DNA from: Methanobacterium sp. UBA44
GTDB taxonomy: Archaea > Methanobacteriota > Methanobacteria > Methanobacteriales > Methanobacteriaceae
DNA length: 64,000 bases
Direction: 5' to 3'
NCBI GenBank assembly: GCA_002494885.1
Contig: DACV01000007.1
Coordinates: 360,001 to 424,000 of the forward strand
Part shown: piece after piece, positions 43,121-52,070 of the stretch
Position numbering within the stretch: position 1 is the stretch's first letter
How the letters are laid out: every line of letters begins with the position of its first letter
The notes under the pieces: generated by a model
Told to the model about the DNA's origin: nothing
The model's input: the letters and a program-made list of their open reading frames with translations, nothing else
Databases searched by the model: none
Position numbers and translations under genes: made by a program

Positions 43121-43519
43121 TCAGTTCAAAGTCTTTATAGTTATAATGTGTATGGTAACACTTATAGCTATAAATAAAAGTAGAACTTTAATTATCATGT
43201 TAGAAGTTAAAAATATGGCGGAATATCCAATTGTAATCCATAAAAGTGTAATTGATATCTTTTTTTCTCTTAATGGAATTCCTTTACCTTCCATATAATT
43301 TTTAATGTAGAATCCAAGCCATTTGTTCTCTAAAAGTCTTTTATGAAATTTGTCAGAACTTCTTGCAAAGCAGGCTGCAGATAATAAAAGGAAAGGAGTA
43401 GTTGGTAAAAGTGGTAAAATAATGCCTAAAATGCCTAAGCCTAATGATAGAAAGCCGCTGCATAATAGTATTCTTCCGAATATTCTTTTAATAGGCTTAC
43501 CTCCTTTAGTATGCCACAT
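43121..43519 (-). CDS. DUF454 / YbaN family inner membrane protein
   Basis: 132 residues. Hydrophobic segments at about 14-45 (two close helices around G-L-G-I-L-G-I-I-L-P-L-L-P-T-T-P-F) and about 90-130. The L-P-L-L-P-T-T-P-F-L-L-L-S-A-A-C-F-A-R-S-S motif is the hallmark of the YbaN/DUF454 family. Function unknown. It is divergent from katE and separated by about 170 bases. Confidence 0.85.
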   Translation of the reverse strand: MWHTKGGKPIKRIFGRILLCSGFLSLGLGILGIILPLLPTTPFLLLSAACFARSSDKFHKRLLENKWLGFYIKNYMEGKGIPLREKKISITLLWITIGYSAIFLTSNMIIKVLLLFIAISVTIHIITIKTLN

Positions 43520-43686
43520 TATATCTTGATTATGACACTTTCTTTTAAATTTCCATTTTTAATTAATTCATATGTATTAAATTATTTATGATAGGTATTA
43601 CATAAATAATTGTCATTATAATTCATACCCCCTGAAAGTCGTTTAAATCATAATTATCACCTTTTATCTATATCGGAGGATTTAAA

Positions 43687-45816
43687 ATGAAAGAAGAGAA
43701 AAAAAAGCAAAAAATGCATGAAAAAGGTAAAATAAACGATCTTGAAGAATTTAAGGAGTATTCTGAAGGTAAAAAACTAACAACTAATCAGGGAGTAAAA
43801 GTTAGCCATACCGATGATGCCCTGAAAGCTGGAGAAAGAGGACCAACATTAATGGAAGACTTTCACTTTAGAGAGAAGTTAACTCATTTTGATCATGAAC
43901 GTATACCTGAAAGAGTGGTACATGCCAGGGGAACGGGTGTCCATGGTTACTTTGAATGTTATGAATCAATGTCAGAGCACACATCAGCCCAATTCCTTCA
44001 AGATGCAGGCCAGAGAACGCCTGTATTTGTGAGATTTTCAACTGTTGTAGGGTTTAGAGGATCGGCGGATACTGTAAGAGATGTTAGAGGATTTGCTACC
44101 AAATTCTATACTGAAGAAGGTAATTATGACCTTGTAGGTAACAATATACCAATTTTCTTTATTCAGGATGCCATCAAATTTGCAGATATGGTGCACTCCA
44201 TCAAACCAGAGCCACATAATGAAATTCCCCAAGCTACAGCCGCTCACGATACATTCTGGGACTTTGTTGTGAGTACTCCAGAAACAGCCCATATGATTAT
44301 GTGGCTTATGTCTGATAGAGCAATACCTCGAAGCTACCGAATGATGGAAGCTTTCAGTGTGAATGCCTTTAGATTTGTAAATGCTGAGGGAAAAGGCAGA
44401 TTCATCAAGTTTATATGGAAACCAACCCTTGGAACACATCAGCTTGTCTGGGATGAATCTCAAAAGATCACTGGTAATGATCCAGATTATCACAGGCGTG
44501 ATCTATATGAAGCGGTAGAAATGGGCCATTATCCTGAATATGAACTTTACGTCCAGATGATTGAAGAGGAAGAGGAACACAAATTTGATTTTGACATCCT
44601 CGATGCAACTAAACACTGGCCAGAAGAACTTGTACCACCTATGAAGATAGGAAAACTTGTTTTAAATAGGGCCCCGGACAATTTCTTTGCTGAAGTTGAA
44701 CAGGTAGCATTTCATCCAGGAAATGTTGTTCCAGGAATAGATTTCAGTAATGACCCATTACTCCAGGGAAGGCTTTTTTCATACCTGGATACTCAACTTA
44801 TACGTTTAGGTGGCCCTAATTTCCATGAAATACCTGTAAACAGACCCCTAGCACCTATACATAATAACCAGCGGGATGGATATCATCGTATGATGATTAA
44901 CACTGGAAAAGTAAGTTATTCACCTAATACACTTGATAATAATGATCCAAAGCCTGCATCCAAAGAAGAAGGCGGATACGTCCACTACATGGAGAAAGTA
45001 GAGGGTAAAAAAATTAGAGAAAGAGGGGAGAAATTTAAAGACTTCTTTAGTCAGGCCAGATCGTTTTATAACAGCATGTCCGAAACTGAGAAAAAACATA
45101 TAATTAGTGCCTTCCACTTTGAAGTTGGAAAAGTGGAGTCCAAAGATGTCAGGCAAAAAGTGGTTAATCTTTTTGCCAATGTAGATAAGGAACTGGCTAC
45201 TAAAATTGCAGAAGGAGTTGGGGTTTTACCACCATCTGGAGGTGAAGATTCCAGGACTGCAGATAGTTTCCCATCATTCAGCATGGAAGATACAGTAAAG
45301 GACACTGTAGAAAGCAGGAAAGTGGCAATACTTGCAGAAGATGGATTCAATTACGATGAATTAATCAATGTGAAGGATACACTTAAAAAAGCAGGGGCAA
45401 ACTGTAAAATTGTATCCAAATACCGTGGAATGATTAAGGCAGAAAATGGACAGGAAGTCGAAGTTGATAAAAACTACGTTACAACAGCATCCATCGTGTT
45501 TGATGCTGTTTACGTACCTGGAGGCAAAGAAAGCGTAGAAGTGCTGAAAACTCAGGGTGATGCGCTTCATTTTGTAAATGAATCTTTCAAACACTGTAAG
45601 ACTATCGCTGCTTCAGGCGAAGGTGTGGAATTGTTTAAAGAGTCAAATATAGACGGAATTTCCTTTGTAAAGAAAGATAAACAAATTGTTTCAGACAGTG
45701 GTGTGGTTACTGCAGGCAGCACTGCTGACATTGGAGAATTTAGCAAACAATTTATTGATGCAATTGCCATGCATCGCCACTGGGACAGGGAAATGAAAGA
45801 ACATGTGCCTGCCTGA
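43687..45816 (+). CDS. katE: Catalase HPII (large-subunit haem catalase)
   Basis: 709 residues, with GGAGG 7 bases ahead of ATG. N-terminal basic extension, then the catalase core: the distal His in R-V-V-H-A-R-G (about 79), Asn in V-G-N-N-I-P (about 155), and proximal Tyr in R-L-F-S-Y-L-D-T-Q (about 366). The C-terminal flavodoxin/DJ-1-like domain (about 555-700, R-K-V-A-I-L-A-E-D-G-F) is typical of clade 2 catalases. It breaks down hydrogen peroxide. Needs haem; methanogens of this order generally do not make haem, so cofactor supply is an open question. Bacterial origin is likely. Confidence 0.95.
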   Translation: MKEEKKKQKMHEKGKINDLEEFKEYSEGKKLTTNQGVKVSHTDDALKAGERGPTLMEDFHFREKLTHFDHERIPERVVHARGTGVHGYFECYESMSEHTSAQFLQDAGQRTPVFVRFSTVVGFRGSADTVRDVRGFATKFYTEEGNYDLVGNNIPIFFIQDAIKFADMVHSIKPEPHNEIPQATAAHDTFWDFVVSTPETAHMIMWLMSDRAIPRSYRMMEAFSVNAFRFVNAEGKGRFIKFIWKPTLGTHQLVWDESQKITGNDPDYHRRDLYEAVEMGHYPEYELYVQMIEEEEEHKFDFDILDATKHWPEELVPPMKIGKLVLNRAPDNFFAEVEQVAFHPGNVVPGIDFSNDPLLQGRLFSYLDTQLIRLGGPNFHEIPVNRPLAPIHNNQRDGYHRMMINTGKVSYSPNTLDNNDPKPASKEEGGYVHYMEKVEGKKIRERGEKFKDFFSQARSFYNSMSETEKKHIISAFHFEVGKVESKDVRQKVVNLFANVDKELATKIAEGVGVLPPSGGEDSRTADSFPSFSMEDTVKDTVESRKVAILAEDGFNYDELINVKDTLKKAGANCKIVSKYRGMIKAENGQEVEVDKNYVTTASIVFDAVYVPGGKESVEVLKTQGDALHFVNESFKHCKTIAASGEGVELFKESNIDGISFVKKDKQIVSDSGVVTAGSTADIGEFSKQFIDAIAMHRHWDREMKEHVPA

Positions 45817-45996
45817 TTTACTAATTAGAAGAATTTCTATCATTAGGAATTCTTTTAATATTATTTTAAAACGCCATTTTATTGGGGAATTATTTAATTT
45901 TTTTAAAAGTATTCATCAGATTAGGCTAATTGAATATATCTTCATTTTATTTTTAGCATCTAATAATTATTAATTATTAAACAATATTTATTACTA

Positions 45997-46989
45997 ATGA
46001 ACAAGTTAAATATAACCATGTTAATTGGTTACCATAACTCCCATGAGCAATTTCCACCGAGCAAACTGCTTAAATTTGCAAAGATGGCTGAAAAGAATGG
46101 ATTTAATGGTGCATCTTCTTCTGATCACTTTTATCCATGGAATAAAGCCCAGGGAGAAAGTGGATTCGTATGGTCATGGCTTGGTTCTGCATTACAGGCC
46201 ACTTCTTTGCCTATTGGAGTTGTAAATGCTCCAGGACAAAGATATCATCCAGCAATAATTGCACAGGCTACCGCCACATTAGCAGAAATGTATCCTGATC
46301 GTTTCTGGGTAGCTTTAGGAAGTGGACAGTTATTAAATGAAGGAATTACCGGAGGCAAGTGGCCTATTAAAAGTGTCCGTAATGAAAGATTGAAGGAATC
46401 TGCAGAAATCATACGTAAATTATGGGCAGGCGAAACAGTCACACATAATGGACATATTCGTATAGAAGAAGCTAAATTATACACCCGTCCAGAAAATACT
46501 CCACAAATGATTGGTGCAGCCATTACAGCTGAAACTGCAGAATGGATTGCTGGATGGGCTGATGGACTTATTACCGTTGCAAAACCTCCGGATGAACTGA
46601 ATAAAATAATTAGAGCTTTTCATCACAGGGGTGGAAAGGGAAAGCCTGTTTATATAAAACTTGAAGTTTCATATGATCGGGATGAAGAAAAAGCATTAAA
46701 AGGAGCCTATGACCAATGGAAAGCCAATATTTTTGGGAGCAACATACTAACTAATTTAAGAACCCCTGAACAGTTTAATGATGTCTCAGAATTAACTAAA
46801 CCTGAAATTATGTATGATACAGTCAATATTTTTACAGATATTAATGAATATGTGGAATTATTAGATGAATATATCCAGCTTGGTGTTGACCATATCTACA
46901 TCCACAATGTAAATCGCAACCAAGAGCAGTTTATAAAAGATTTTGGGGAAAAAGTGCTCCCACATTTAATAAATAAGGAGGAATATTAA
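45997..46989 (+). CDS. LLM-class flavin/F420 oxidoreductase (TIGR03885-like)
   Basis: 330 residues. TIM-barrel fold of the luciferase-like monooxygenase class. Recognisable segments are H-E-Q-F-P-P-S-K-L-L, S-S-D-H-F-Y-P-W (about 41-48), G-Q-R-Y-H-P-A-I-I-A-Q-A and R-F-W-V-A-L-G-S-G. The pattern resembles the TIGR03885 group. The substrate is unknown; F420 use is likely in a methanogen, but that group was described as probably using another flavin. It overlaps the next gene by one base (TAATG), so the pair is cotranscribed. Start ATG 45997 gives full domain coverage. Confidence 0.85.
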   Translation: MNKLNITMLIGYHNSHEQFPPSKLLKFAKMAEKNGFNGASSSDHFYPWNKAQGESGFVWSWLGSALQATSLPIGVVNAPGQRYHPAIIAQATATLAEMYPDRFWVALGSGQLLNEGITGGKWPIKSVRNERLKESAEIIRKLWAGETVTHNGHIRIEEAKLYTRPENTPQMIGAAITAETAEWIAGWADGLITVAKPPDELNKIIRAFHHRGGKGKPVYIKLEVSYDRDEEKALKGAYDQWKANIFGSNILTNLRTPEQFNDVSELTKPEIMYDTVNIFTDINEYVELLDEYIQLGVDHIYIHNVNRNQEQFIKDFGEKVLPHLINKEEY

Positions 46990-47942
46990 TGAAAATGGGA
47001 TTTCATCTTTCAAGTGAAGATAATACACCTTTAGATTTAATAAAACAAGCTAAAAAAGCTGAAGAAGCGGGATTTGATTTTTTAACAATTTCTGATCATT
47101 ATCACCCCTGGATAAACAAACAGGGCGAAAGTTCTTTTGTATGGAGTGTTATTGGAGGAATATCACAGGTAACTAAAGAAATACCCCTATTAACTGCTGT
47201 TACCTGCCCTACATTTAGAATACATCCATCTATTATGGCCCAAGCGGCAGCTACTGCTGCTTCAATGATGCCAGGAAGGTTTCAATTTGGTGTGGGGTCT
47301 GGAGAAAATTTGAATGAACACATTTTAGGCGATGGATGGCCAGCAGCCCCTAGAAGGATTGAAATGCTGGCTGAAGCGATAGATGTTATTAAAACGCTCT
47401 GGCAGGGGGGAATGCAGGATTATGATGGTTGCTATTACCATGTTGAAAACTCTCAGATTTACACCCTTCCAGATGAGCTACCACCCATACTTATGGCTGC
47501 AGATGGTCCAATAGCTGCAGAAACAGCTGCAAAATGTAGCGATGGACTGATAGCCTTCGGGAGAAAAGATATGATTGATATATTCAAAAAAGAGGGTGGT
47601 TCAGATAAGCCCTGCTATGCTTTTCTAAACGTTGGTTATGCAGAAAGTGAAAAGGATGCCCTACGAATGGTTTATGAATACTGGCCTACATTTGGAAACG
47701 AAGGCGAACTTAATTATGAACTTAAAACTCCAACCCATTTTGAGCAGGCAGCCAGAATGATTGATGAGGAAGATATAGCCAAAAATATTGTAGTCAGCCC
47801 CAATGCCGATGATCACATAAATGAAATTAAAAAAAGCATAAAAGCCGGTTATGACCATGCCACTGTGCACCAGGCGGGTACGGATCAATATAAATTTATA
47901 GAATTCTACAAAAAAGAAGTTTTACCTGAATTTAAAGAATAA
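46989..47942 (+). CDS. LLM-class F420-dependent oxidoreductase (TIGR03557-like)
   Basis: 317 residues. GGAGG precedes ATG 46989 by about 8 bases within the upstream gene. It resembles its upstream neighbour (I-S-D-H-Y-H-P-W; R-I-H-P-S-I-M-A-Q-A; G-R-F-Q-F-G-V-G-S-G-E-N-L-N-E-H), fitting the TIGR03557 F420-dependent G6P-dehydrogenase-like group. Substrate unknown. The two genes are diverged paralogues rather than a recent duplication. Third gene in the cassette (GH15) starts 33 bases downstream. Confidence 0.87.
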   Translation: MKMGFHLSSEDNTPLDLIKQAKKAEEAGFDFLTISDHYHPWINKQGESSFVWSVIGGISQVTKEIPLLTAVTCPTFRIHPSIMAQAAATAASMMPGRFQFGVGSGENLNEHILGDGWPAAPRRIEMLAEAIDVIKTLWQGGMQDYDGCYYHVENSQIYTLPDELPPILMAADGPIAAETAAKCSDGLIAFGRKDMIDIFKKEGGSDKPCYAFLNVGYAESEKDALRMVYEYWPTFGNEGELNYELKTPTHFEQAARMIDEEDIAKNIVVSPNADDHINEIKKSIKAGYDHATVHQAGTDQYKFIEFYKKEVLPEFKE

Positions 47943-47974
47943 ATCTAACTTTTAAAGGATTTAGGAGTTTAATA

Positions 47975-49876
47975 ATGATCTGTGAACATTATATGCCAAT
48001 AGCTGATTATGGTGCAATTGGTAACCTCAGAACAGTTGCACTTATAGGAAAGGACGGTTCCATTGACTGGTGCTGTTTTCCAGTTGTAGATAAACCCAGT
48101 GTATTTGCAGCTATTCTGGATATACGGAATGGTGGACGCTTTAAGGTATCTGTACCAGATGCAGGGATTGGGTTCCAGTACTACGTTAAGGACACCAATA
48201 TACTGAAGACAAAGTTTAAAATAGGGTCTGGTGAACTTACAGTAACTGATTTCATGCCCCTATGGCACGATATCAGTGAACATGGGAAATCCTATGGACC
48301 TGCTGAAATTCACCGTATACTGGAATGCAGTGGAGATACTATGGATGTTGATGTTGAATGGTCACCACGATTCGATTATGCACGTGCTTCTACTAAAATA
48401 GATGAAGTAGGGGATGGATGGGTAGCTACAGATGGAAATGAAAAGCTTTCAGTATCCAACATCAGTAATGGACGCGTGATAGATGGAAAATATGGTCCGG
48501 TACTTTATGCCCCTTTCAAGATGAATGATGGAGATAAAAAGGTGATAATCACGCGCTGGAACTCCCATGATACAGAGGGCAACTATGATGAATCATTTAT
48601 GTCTATGAAACGCACTGCCGAAGCATGGAAAAAATGGACCCATAAAGAACCATTAATAGATACTCATGAATGGGCTGGTGAGTGGTTCCCCTTTTTAACC
48701 CGATCTAAACTTGCCCTTAAACTGATGGTTCATGATGATTCTGGAGCCATGGTAGCCGCACCCACTACATCACTTCCTGAAGTTATAGGGGAAAGATTGA
48801 ACTTTGATTATCGTTATACTTGGATTAGAGATGCTCATTTGGGTGGGCAGGCACTCATTTCTACAGGACATGTAAAAGAAGCAATTGATCTCTTTAAATG
48901 GATTGAAAGAGTAGCTAAAGAGCAATATGAAAAGGGAGAAAAAAATATAAAAATAATGTACGGATTACATGGTGAAACCGAACTTGATGAAGAAGTTCTG
49001 GACCATATGGAAGGTTATAAAAGGTCTAAACCCGTACAAATTGGGAATGGGGCCTTTGATCAGTCTCAACATGGAATATACGGCGAACTTCTAAATACTG
49101 CTTATGAACTGGTGCGTAGGGGCATAGACTTGGAGCCGGGGATAATGGTATTTTTAAGTAAAATTACCGACAAGGCATGTAATATATGGAAAGATAAAGA
49201 TAGCGGGATATGGGAAGATAGGGAAAATTTACAGCATTACACTTATTCTAAAGTTATGATATGGGTTGCACTTGATAGGGCAATTCATATGGCGGATCAT
49301 TACAACTTTACAGGTGGCGTAGAGAAATGGAGAAAATCAAGGTCTGAAGTTCGAGAAGCGATTTTAAAGCACGGATATAATGAAGAAATAGGTTCTTTTA
49401 CCAAGGCTTTTGGAAATGAAGAATTAGATGCTGCAAATCTCCGTATCCCCCTGCTTGAGTTTCTCCCAATTGATGATGAGAGAGTTCAGGGAACCATTAA
49501 CATGACTCTAGAGCATCTTACAAAAAATCAACTTGTATACAGATATCTGAAAGAAGACATGCCTTATAGCAAAGAAGAAACATTTGTACTTTGTACTTTC
49601 TGGCTTGTAGATGCATTGGCGCTTTCAGGAAGAATAAAAGAGGCTCGAGATATCTTTGAAAATATTATAAGTCACGCCAATCATGTAGGACTTCTATCTG
49701 AAATGATAGATGCAAATACTGGTGAACTTTTAGGTAATTTCCCTCAAGCGTTTTCTCATATTGGTATGATAAACAGCATAGTCTACTTAGCATATAGTGA
49801 AGGAAAACCAGTTCCTATAGCCCCAATTGGGACTCCAGAGCATCGAGAGAAATTAAAACATTTTATAGAGGAATAA
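47975..49876 (+). CDS. Glycoside hydrolase family 15 (glucoamylase/trehalase-like)
   Basis: 633 residues. N-terminal beta-sandwich with Y-G-A-I-G-N-L-R-T-V-A-L-I and G-S-I-D-W-C-C-F-P, then an (alpha/alpha)6 barrel from about 260 containing Y-R-Y-T-W-I-R-D-A-H (about 277-286) and the C-terminal L-G-N-F-P-Q-A-F-S-H-I-G. GH15 enzymes cleave alpha-glucosides by inversion; this domain organisation also occurs in actinobacterial trehalases. No signal peptide, so it acts in the cytoplasm on glycogen or trehalose. It follows the LLM pair and precedes an Nramp-like gene by 15 bases. Confidence 0.92.
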   Translation: MICEHYMPIADYGAIGNLRTVALIGKDGSIDWCCFPVVDKPSVFAAILDIRNGGRFKVSVPDAGIGFQYYVKDTNILKTKFKIGSGELTVTDFMPLWHDISEHGKSYGPAEIHRILECSGDTMDVDVEWSPRFDYARASTKIDEVGDGWVATDGNEKLSVSNISNGRVIDGKYGPVLYAPFKMNDGDKKVIITRWNSHDTEGNYDESFMSMKRTAEAWKKWTHKEPLIDTHEWAGEWFPFLTRSKLALKLMVHDDSGAMVAAPTTSLPEVIGERLNFDYRYTWIRDAHLGGQALISTGHVKEAIDLFKWIERVAKEQYEKGEKNIKIMYGLHGETELDEEVLDHMEGYKRSKPVQIGNGAFDQSQHGIYGELLNTAYELVRRGIDLEPGIMVFLSKITDKACNIWKDKDSGIWEDRENLQHYTYSKVMIWVALDRAIHMADHYNFTGGVEKWRKSRSEVREAILKHGYNEEIGSFTKAFGNEELDAANLRIPLLEFLPIDDERVQGTINMTLEHLTKNQLVYRYLKEDMPYSKEETFVLCTFWLVDALALSGRIKEARDIFENIISHANHVGLLSEMIDANTGELLGNFPQAFSHIGMINSIVYLAYSEGKPVPIAPIGTPEHREKLKHFIEE

Positions 49877-49891
49877 CTGGATGCCTCTTAA

Positions 49892-51301
49892 ATGAAAGAT
49901 AATAGTAAGCTAATATCTGAAGCCCCAAAAGGACGTGATAGGCTTAAATGGATGGGTCCTGCCATAATATGGATGATATCATCTATTGCTACTGGTGAAC
50001 TTATATTTACGCCTAGAATTGCCTCATTATATGGCTATACAGTGCTCTGGACAATAGTTCTTGCTATTTTTCTTAAGACATTACTTGCAATTGAAATAGG
50101 CCGTTATTCTGTTGTTACTGGAAGTACTCTTCTTGATGGAATTAAAACACTGCCTGGACCCAGAAATTGGGGAGTATGGCTAATTATAGTGCCGCAATTT
50201 TTTGTGGCAGTGGCTAGCATAGTGGGGGTATCCGGTGCTGCAAGTTCAGCCATCATTTTAGTAGTGCCAGGGGGATTTCAGTTTTGGGCGATTGTTCTTC
50301 TTTTAATATCCATAACTCTGGTATTTTTTGGAAAATACAGGGCAGTAGAACTAATATCCATAGTAATGGCCCTTGTAATAACTGCTGCGCTGGTTATATC
50401 CGCTCTTTTAATATTTCCTGGTATAGGCACACTGGCTGCTGGGCTGATTCCTTCGCTACCCCCTGATGTGAATTTCAGCGAGCTACTACCATGGCTTGGT
50501 TTTATGATGTCTGGTGCTGCAGGTTTAATCTGGTATTCATACTGGCTTGTTACTCGAGGATACGGTGCTGCTTACTACCGTTTTAAAGGGGATAGGGAAG
50601 CTCCTGCAAGTGAGTCTGATGAAATGGAATTTGGAGATATTGTAGAAACTGACCCACTGGATACATCCAACATAACTCCAGAAGAAAAGAAACATCTCCA
50701 CAGTTGGATTAGCACCATGACATTTTCAACCATCTTTGCTGGATCCATTGTGTTGATATTACTCATATCATTGCTGATACTTGGCGCCCAGCTTTTAGGA
50801 CCCTTAAGGCTTGTTCCAGAGGGGCCTGCAGTAACAGCAGTGTTAAGTGAACTCCTTGGAGGTATTTGGGGAATAGCTGGAGCAGCGTTAATGATCGTAG
50901 CTGCATTTTTTGCCTTCTGGACCTCTATCATTGCAAGTCTCGATGGATGGACAAGGATGCTTGGCCGGGGTACTATAATGATCCTCAGTCAATTCAAATC
51001 AACTGGAAAGTATTTATCAATGCGTTTTTATCGTTACCTGTACTTGATTGGCCTGATGGGGATTATACCCATAATATTCATTATCCTTAGGCCAAGACCT
51101 GTGGAGTTTTTAATCATTGGAGGGATTATAGAAGCCATACATATCCCTGTGGTTGCATTTTCAGTTCTCTATCTTAACTGGAAAACTCTTCCCCATGATT
51201 TTAGACCATCAAAGATTGTTACAATACTTACAGCTGCAGTAGGGCTATTTTTCATGACCTTTGCAGCTTATTATATTTACATTGAATTATTGGGATTATA
51301 A
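49892..51301 (+). CDS. Nramp-related membrane transporter lacking canonical metal motifs
   Basis: 469 residues with about 11-12 hydrophobic helices and the Nramp-type N-terminal G-P-A-I-I-W (about 22-27). The usual TM1 D-P-G-N is replaced by A-T-G-E-L (about 34-38), and the TM6 M-P-H-N/M region reads S-G-A-A-G-L-I-W. The hydrophilic loop at about 225-260 is acidic. Such Nramp-like proteins without the metal ligands form a separate group of unknown substrate. Last of the four cotranscribed-looking genes; the following cyclase starts within 25 bases. Confidence 0.75.
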   Translation: MKDNSKLISEAPKGRDRLKWMGPAIIWMISSIATGELIFTPRIASLYGYTVLWTIVLAIFLKTLLAIEIGRYSVVTGSTLLDGIKTLPGPRNWGVWLIIVPQFFVAVASIVGVSGAASSAIILVVPGGFQFWAIVLLLISITLVFFGKYRAVELISIVMALVITAALVISALLIFPGIGTLAAGLIPSLPPDVNFSELLPWLGFMMSGAAGLIWYSYWLVTRGYGAAYYRFKGDREAPASESDEMEFGDIVETDPLDTSNITPEEKKHLHSWISTMTFSTIFAGSIVLILLISLLILGAQLLGPLRLVPEGPAVTAVLSELLGGIWGIAGAALMIVAAFFAFWTSIIASLDGWTRMLGRGTIMILSQFKSTGKYLSMRFYRYLYLIGLMGIIPIIFIILRPRPVEFLIIGGIIEAIHIPVVAFSVLYLNWKTLPHDFRPSKIVTILTAAVGLFFMTFAAYYIYIELLGL

Positions 51302-51321
51302 AAAATTATATGGTGATAAAT

Positions 51322-51942
51322 ATGAAGATAATTGATATTTCAATGGAAATAAAAGGAGATATGATTGTTTATCCTCAAAATCCAGAACCCAAAATAGAAC
51401 AATATGCTTTCGTAAATGAGAATGGTTCCAATGAATCTAAAATAACATTAGGGAGTCATACTGGAACTCATATAGATGCGCCACTCCATAAAAAAGAAAA
51501 TGGGAAATCATTGGGAGAAATACCTTTAAATGGCTTTTATGGGAAATGTAAAGTTTTAGATCTTATAAACACTGGAAATGAAATTCATGAGGATGATTTA
51601 ACTCAATATGAAATTAATGAAGATGATATTATATTATTAAAAACTGAAAATTCAACGAAACAATATAAAACGTTTAGAAAAGACTTTGCACATGTTAAAC
51701 CAGATGCAGCGAAATATTTAGCAAAAAAGAAGATTAAAACCATTGGAGTAGATTATTTAAGCGTTGAAAAATTCAATGAAGGTGTTCATGATATATTAAT
51801 TGAAAATAATATCACCATTTTTGAAGGTTTATGTTTAGTGGATGTAGATCCTGGAGAATATGTCTTTGCAGGACTTCCTTTAAAAATAGATGGAGATGGG
51901 GCTCCAGTAAGGGCCATATTAATTGATGATAGTAAAATTTAA
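51322..51942 (+). CDS. Cyclase-family metalloprotein (arylformamidase-like)
   Basis: 206 residues from ATG 51322; GGTGAT lies 5-10 bases upstream, making ATG 51310 (inside the RBS) unlikely. H-T-G-T-H-I-D-A-P-L-H (about 51-61) is the metal-binding motif of the kynurenine formamidase / putative cyclase family. V-D-Y-L-S-V-E-K and G-L-P-L-K-I-D-G-D-G-A-P-V-R are further family features. Reaction: hydrolysis of formamide or amide bonds; the natural substrate is unknown. Immediately after the Nramp-like gene, so probably part of the same operon. Confidence 0.85.
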   Translation: MKIIDISMEIKGDMIVYPQNPEPKIEQYAFVNENGSNESKITLGSHTGTHIDAPLHKKENGKSLGEIPLNGFYGKCKVLDLINTGNEIHEDDLTQYEINEDDIILLKTENSTKQYKTFRKDFAHVKPDAAKYLAKKKIKTIGVDYLSVEKFNEGVHDILIENNITIFEGLCLVDVDPGEYVFAGLPLKIDGDGAPVRAILIDDSKI

Positions 51943-51976
51943 TTTTCTAAAATTGCAATAGAGGGAATACCAGAAC

Positions 51977-52023
51977 TTTCTTTAGGAACTGTTTGTTGTC
52001 CAAAAAACAGTTTTTTAAAGAAA
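51977..52023. terminator. Terminator hairpin between cyclase and histidine kinase genes
   Basis: Arms 51977-51994 and 52005-52023: TTTCTTTA and AACTGTTT pair with AAACAGTT and TTAAAGAAA, separated by a small internal bulge. It lies between convergent genes and has T-rich arms, so it may stop both transcripts. Confidence 0.6.
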
Positions 52024-52070
52024 ATTCTTTATAATTAAAAAATAGTAATATTAAATATGATTTTTAAAAA

